DNA of 7,413 bases from Candidatus Methylomirabilota bacterium (lineage in GTDB: Bacteria > Methylomirabilota > Methylomirabilia > Methylomirabilales > CSP1-5): contig JAKEGQ010000224.1 of the NCBI GenBank assembly GCA_022615475.1, forward strand, positions 1 to 7,413. The letters run 5' to 3'. Shown here piece after piece: positions 5,133 to 7,413 of the stretch. A program made the position numbers and the translations under genes. Position 1 is the stretch's first letter. The number at the start of each line of letters is the position of its first letter. The notes under the pieces were generated by a model. It saw only the letters and a list, made by a program, of their open reading frames with translations. It did not search any database and had not been told where the DNA came from.

Positions 5133-6392
5133 ATGTCCTTTATCGCTGACCTGCATCTGCACTCCAGGTACAGTCGGGCTACCAGCCGCGAGATGGAAGT
5201 GGAGTCGCTGGCTCGGTGGGCGCGGAGAAAGGGTATTGCGCTCCTCGGGACCGGAGACTTCACGCATCCCACCTACTTTGCTGAACTCCAGGTCAAGCTG
5301 ACACCGGCAGAACCCGGCCTGTATCGCCTAAAGGAGAAGGGTCAGGGCGTCCGCTTCATCCTCCAGGTCGAGGTCTCGAACGTCTACCACGAGGGGGGGC
5401 GCCTCCGGAAGATCCATACCTTGCTCTATGCGCCATCGCTGGAGGCAGCCGGGCGGCTCAACGCCGCCTTCGCCCGCCGGGGAAACCTCATGGCCGATGG
5501 GCGACCCACCTTCGGGTTTTCGGTGAAGGAGCTCTGCCGGATCGTCTTCGACGTCTCTCCCGACTCCGTCATGATTCCCGCCCATGCATGGACCCCCTGG
5601 TTTTCCATCTTCGGCTCACAGTCGGGCTTTGATTCTCTCCAGGAGGCCTTTGACGGGTACGCGGGTCGGATCTTCGCCATCGAAACCGGTCTCTCGTCCG
5701 ACCCGTCGATGAACTGGCGGCTGAGTGCGCTTGACGGAATCACCTTGATGTCGAATTCCGATGCGCACTCCCCTTCAAGGCTGGGGCGGGAATGTAACGT
5801 GTTTGCCGGTCCCCTCGACTACTGGCAGCTGTGGGAGGCGGTCCGGACGCGGGACCGGCATCGCTTCCTCTATACCGTAGAGTTCTTCCCCGAGGAAGGA
5901 AAGTACCACCTGGACGGGCACCGCGCCTGCGGCATCCGGACGACGCCGGAAGAGACGCGGGCCTACGGCCGTCGGTGTCCTGCCTGCCGAGGCCGGCTGA
6001 CCGTCGGGGTGTTGCACCGGGTGGAGGAGCTGGCAGATAGGCCGCCCGGACTGGTCCCCGAGGGCGCGCTGCCCTTCAAGCGTCTGGTCCCGCTGGAAGA
6101 GATTATTGCCGCGGCGATAGGTCAGGGGGTGGGCACGGTGGCCGTACGGCAGGAGTACGACCATCTCATCGAAGTGGGAGGGAACGAATTTGCCGTCCTG
6201 GTGGAGTGTGGAGAGGAGGAGCTGGCGGCCTGTGTCCCTCCCAGTATCCTGAAGGCGATTCTGCGCGTCCGGGAAGGGCTCGTGACGATAGTCCCTGGAT
6301 ATGACGGTGTGTACGGAACGATCAAGATCCTCGGGGACGAGCTGGCGGAGGCTCTGTCCTCATCGCGGCCCGAGCAGATGGATCTCTTTTGA
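5133..6392 (+). CDS. Endonuclease Q family protein (PHP-domain DNA repair nuclease)
   Basis: The protein has 419 residues, the usual size of EndoQ (about 420 in Thermococcus). EndoQ cuts DNA 5' of deaminated bases (uracil, hypoxanthine, xanthine) and abasic sites. The N-terminal PHP metallo-domain shows its metal ligands: Asp6-Leu-His8-Leu-His10, Asp42 (GTGDF), Glu80, His95, His151 (PAHAW) and Asp210-Ala-His212. A zinc-finger insertion follows at 263-295: His263, Cys266, Cys282, Cys285 and VGVLHRVEELADRP. The C-terminal region has LVPLEEIIAAAIGQGVGT (318-335) and the EYDHLI and GNEF motifs. The last residues are EQMDLF, a bacterial sliding-clamp-binding motif; archaeal EndoQ works with PCNA. 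Start 5133 has GGGGGGA upstream and fits the promoter. Members of this family are often mislabelled as UvrD-associated or PHP hypothetical proteins. Confidence 0.92.
   Translation: MSFIADLHLHSRYSRATSREMEVESLARWARRKGIALLGTGDFTHPTYFAELQVKLTPAEPGLYRLKEKGQGVRFILQVEVSNVYHEGGRLRKIHTLLYAPSLEAAGRLNAAFARRGNLMADGRPTFGFSVKELCRIVFDVSPDSVMIPAHAWTPWFSIFGSQSGFDSLQEAFDGYAGRIFAIETGLSSDPSMNWRLSALDGITLMSNSDAHSPSRLGRECNVFAGPLDYWQLWEAVRTRDRHRFLYTVEFFPEEGKYHLDGHRACGIRTTPEETRAYGRRCPACRGRLTVGVLHRVEELADRPPGLVPEGALPFKRLVPLEEIIAAAIGQGVGTVAVRQEYDHLIEVGGNEFAVLVECGEEELAACVPPSILKAILRVREGLVTIVPGYDGVYGTIKILGDELAEALSSSRPEQMDLF
6375..6389 (+). other. Predicted beta-clamp-binding motif QMDLF at the EndoQ C-terminus
   Basis: The last five codons encode Gln415-Met-Asp-Leu-Phe419. 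The bacterial clamp-binding consensus is QL[SD]LF, and Met for Leu at the second place is tolerated in known binders. A flexible Ser/Arg-rich linker (SSSRPE) precedes it, as expected for a terminal peptide that docks on the clamp. Confidence 0.6.
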
Positions 6393-6404
6393 GGAGGGGG
6401 AGCT

Positions 6405-6650
6405 ATGGCGAAGGCAAAGAGAAGGGCGAAGGCAAAGAGGAAACGAAAGGTCGCACGCGCGGTAAAGCCAAAACGGAAGAAGGTAGCGAAAGGCAAGAAG
6501 CGAGTTGCGAAGGGCAAGAAGCGAGCGGTGAAGCCGAAGCGAAAGGTGAAAGCTCCCGCCAAAAGGAAGCCGGCCCCGGAGATGATGAGGCCCTTCCAAG
6601 AACCCGAACCCGCGGGAGTGATTTTCCCGCCGCCCCTCGGCCTAGATTAA
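6405..6650 (+). CDS. Lysine-rich histone-H1-like basic protein
   Basis: An 81-residue protein in which 32 of the first 55 residues are Lys or Arg. The basic part is built from short repeats: AKAKRxAKAKR at 2-12, VAKGKKR at 27-33 and 34-40, and AVKPKRKxxK at 19-28 and 41-49. Such Lys/Ala/Pro tails are known in bacterial H1-like and HU-extension proteins and bind DNA or RNA without sequence specificity. The last 26 residues are different: proline-rich and mildly acidic (PEMMRPFQEPEPAGVIFPPPLGLD), perhaps a contact site for another protein. It starts 12 bases after the EndoQ stop, with GGAGG 7 bases before the ATG, so the two are in one operon. The repeat DNA also leaves other frames open on both strands; those lack this ribosome binding site. 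Function is inferred from composition only. Confidence 0.78.
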   Translation: MAKAKRRAKAKRKRKVARAVKPKRKKVAKGKKRVAKGKKRAVKPKRKVKAPAKRKPAPEMMRPFQEPEPAGVIFPPPLGLD

Positions 6651-6658
6651 GGTCGAGG
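6635..6658. repeat. Hairpin over the stop codon of the lysine-rich gene
   Basis: CCTCGGCCT, loop AGATTA, AGGTCGAGG: 9 paired positions with one G-T pair. The TAA stop (6648-6650) lies at its loop. No T-tract follows, so it is at best a 3'-end stabiliser or weak terminator. Confidence 0.4.
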
Positions 6659-6928
6659 AAGAGTACCCCGTTATCCGTCTCCGGTCCCTCGCCGAAGGGG
6701 TCCGGGTGGCGACGGAGTTCTTCTCTGGTGCCGGCCCCCGTTCGTTCCATCCGAAGAGGGCTGGACCCCTGCTGTCTCTCTGGGTGGCGCTCCAGGCGCT
6801 TTCCGTCTCGGAAGGCTTCCGAGATCCTTCCTGTCTCCGCTCTTCGCCGACTCCTTCTTCCTCCTTGGGAGAGTTCCCACTCCTGTGCTAGAGTGTGGTT
6901 TCTACGATGACGCGGGGTGGGAGGAGTT
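6651..6928. other. Intergenic region of about 280 bases with an open frame of doubtful meaning
   Basis: One plus-strand frame is open from 6646 to the TAG at 6889-6891 (81 codons). Its first part reads like protein (IKVEEEYPVIRLRSLAEGV) but it lacks an ATG or a ribosome binding site; the first start codon is GTG 6706. The second half becomes Ser/Pro-rich from a pyrimidine-rich stretch. It could be a decayed gene end or chance. I call no gene here. A promoter for the exporter is not evident. Confidence 0.35.
6806..6835 (+). terminator. Possible terminator of the EndoQ unit
   Basis: A perfect 8-bp stem TCTCGGAA / TTCCGAGA with loop GGC (6806-6824), followed by a pyrimidine-rich run (TCCTTCCTGTC) rather than a pure T-tract. 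It lies between the lysine-rich gene and the exporter, where a terminator would be expected. Support is moderate to weak. Confidence 0.4.
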
Positions 6929-7413
6929 GTGCATTCGAAATTTCTCGAGCTCACCAGACCGGAGCGACGGACGGTAACCGCCGGGGTGATGGTCGGGGTC
7001 TTTCTCGGGGCGATGGAGTCCACGGTGGTGGCCACCGCGATGCCGACCGTCGTGGCCAGCCTGGGCGGCCTCGATGTGTACAGCTGGGTCTTTTCAAGTT
7101 ACCTACTCACGTCCACCGTCACCGTCCCTCTGTGGGGAAAGCTCTCTGATCTCTACGGGCGCCGCCCTTTCTATCTTCTCGGCATCGCTCTCTTCTTGCT
7201 GGGATCCGTCGCATGCGGTTTTTCGCGCACCATGACGCAACTCGTCCTCTTTCGGGGAGTGCAAGGTCTCGGGGCCGGTGCGATTCTTGCCCTGGGGCTC
7301 ACCATCATCGGTGACATCTACCCCTTCGAGGCGCGCGCCCGGCTGCAGGGCTACCTCAGCGGCGTCTGGGGGGTGGCCAGCATTGCAGGTCCCTTCCTTG
7401 GGGGACTCCTTAC
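6929..7413 (+). CDS. DHA2-type MFS multidrug exporter, partial (N-terminal third)
   Basis: 161 residues are present; the frame runs off the window. Full-length proteins of this EmrB/QacA-type group have 14 membrane helices and about 450-550 residues, exporting drugs by proton antiport in the inner membrane. Seen here: helix 1 with GAMESTVVATAMPTVVASLGG (27-47), where Glu30 replaces the common Asp of the LDxTIV motif; helix 2 ending in the MFS motif A GKLSDLYGRRPF (70-81); motif B RGVQGLGAGA (109-118) in helix 4; and the antiporter motif C region GVWGVASIAGPFLGG (145-159) in helix 5. The GTG at 6929 has GGGAGGAG just upstream (AGGAG only 2 bases away, so tight spacing); a stop at 6908-6910 limits earlier starts. 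The next in-frame Met (residue 21) would cut helix 1. The substrate is unknown. Confidence 0.88.
   Translation, partial: MHSKFLELTRPERRTVTAGVMVGVFLGAMESTVVATAMPTVVASLGGLDVYSWVFSSYLLTSTVTVPLWGKLSDLYGRRPFYLLGIALFLLGSVACGFSRTMTQLVLFRGVQGLGAGAILALGLTIIGDIYPFEARARLQGYLSGVWGVASIAGPFLGGLL

Noticed and set aside
6389..6910. 173-residue plus-strand frame rich in Gly/Glu/Lys overlapping the lysine-rich gene
   Set aside because: It is an out-of-frame reading of the same short repeats; the ribosome binding site is positioned for the ATG at 6405.
6403..7035. 210-residue minus-strand frame
   Set aside because: It is antisense to the lysine-rich gene and to the exporter start, is Arg/Ser/Pro-rich, and shows no motif.
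1..7413. CRISPR arrays, tRNA genes, insertion sequences or phage genes
   Set aside because: No regularly spaced repeats, cloverleaf-like segments, transposase motifs or attachment-like repeats were found on either strand.

Overview
The window is GC-rich bacterial DNA. Shine-Dalgarno sites precede almost every start, two sigma70-type promoters are visible, and there are Sec signal peptides and a bacterial-type clamp motif. Nothing fixes the taxon. A deep-branching Gram-negative lineage (NC10/Methylomirabilota-, Rokubacteria- or Nitrospirae-like) is only a guess. I see no insertion sequence, phage gene, CRISPR array, tRNA or rRNA.

Layout. Positions 1-1214 carry two minus-strand genes of unknown function: a small membrane protein with an N-terminal CxxC, cut by the window edge, and an exported four-cysteine protein. 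A 433-base gap (1215-1647) separates them from a plus-strand pair: a secreted type-1 copper protein (cupredoxin) and an exported protein made of two copies of an all-helical, histidine-bearing domain. The pair ends at a strong hairpin terminator (3374-3408). Next comes a TetR-family regulator with its own consensus promoter and a near-perfect palindromic operator over the -10 box, followed without a clear terminator by a small zinc-ribbon-like protein and a coiled-coil protein. A new promoter (5068-5096) drives an endonuclease Q (EndoQ) family protein and, 12 bases after it, a very lysine-rich histone-H1-like protein. A gap of about 280 bases leads to the start of a DHA2-type MFS drug exporter that runs off the end.

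How the parts may fit together. The cupredoxin and the duplicated His protein look like a periplasmic metal/redox pair. The regulator has Cys106 and Lys175 at the same residue numbers as the redox pair of E. coli NemR, so it may sense electrophiles or reactive chlorine and repress itself. EndoQ cleaves DNA at deaminated bases; here it ends in QMDLF, a good match to the bacterial sliding-clamp-binding motif, and is co-transcribed with a basic, probably nucleic-acid-binding protein. The best candidate for a little-described system is this EndoQ/lysine-rich protein operon with predicted clamp coupling. The second is the cupredoxin plus tandem His-bundle pair.
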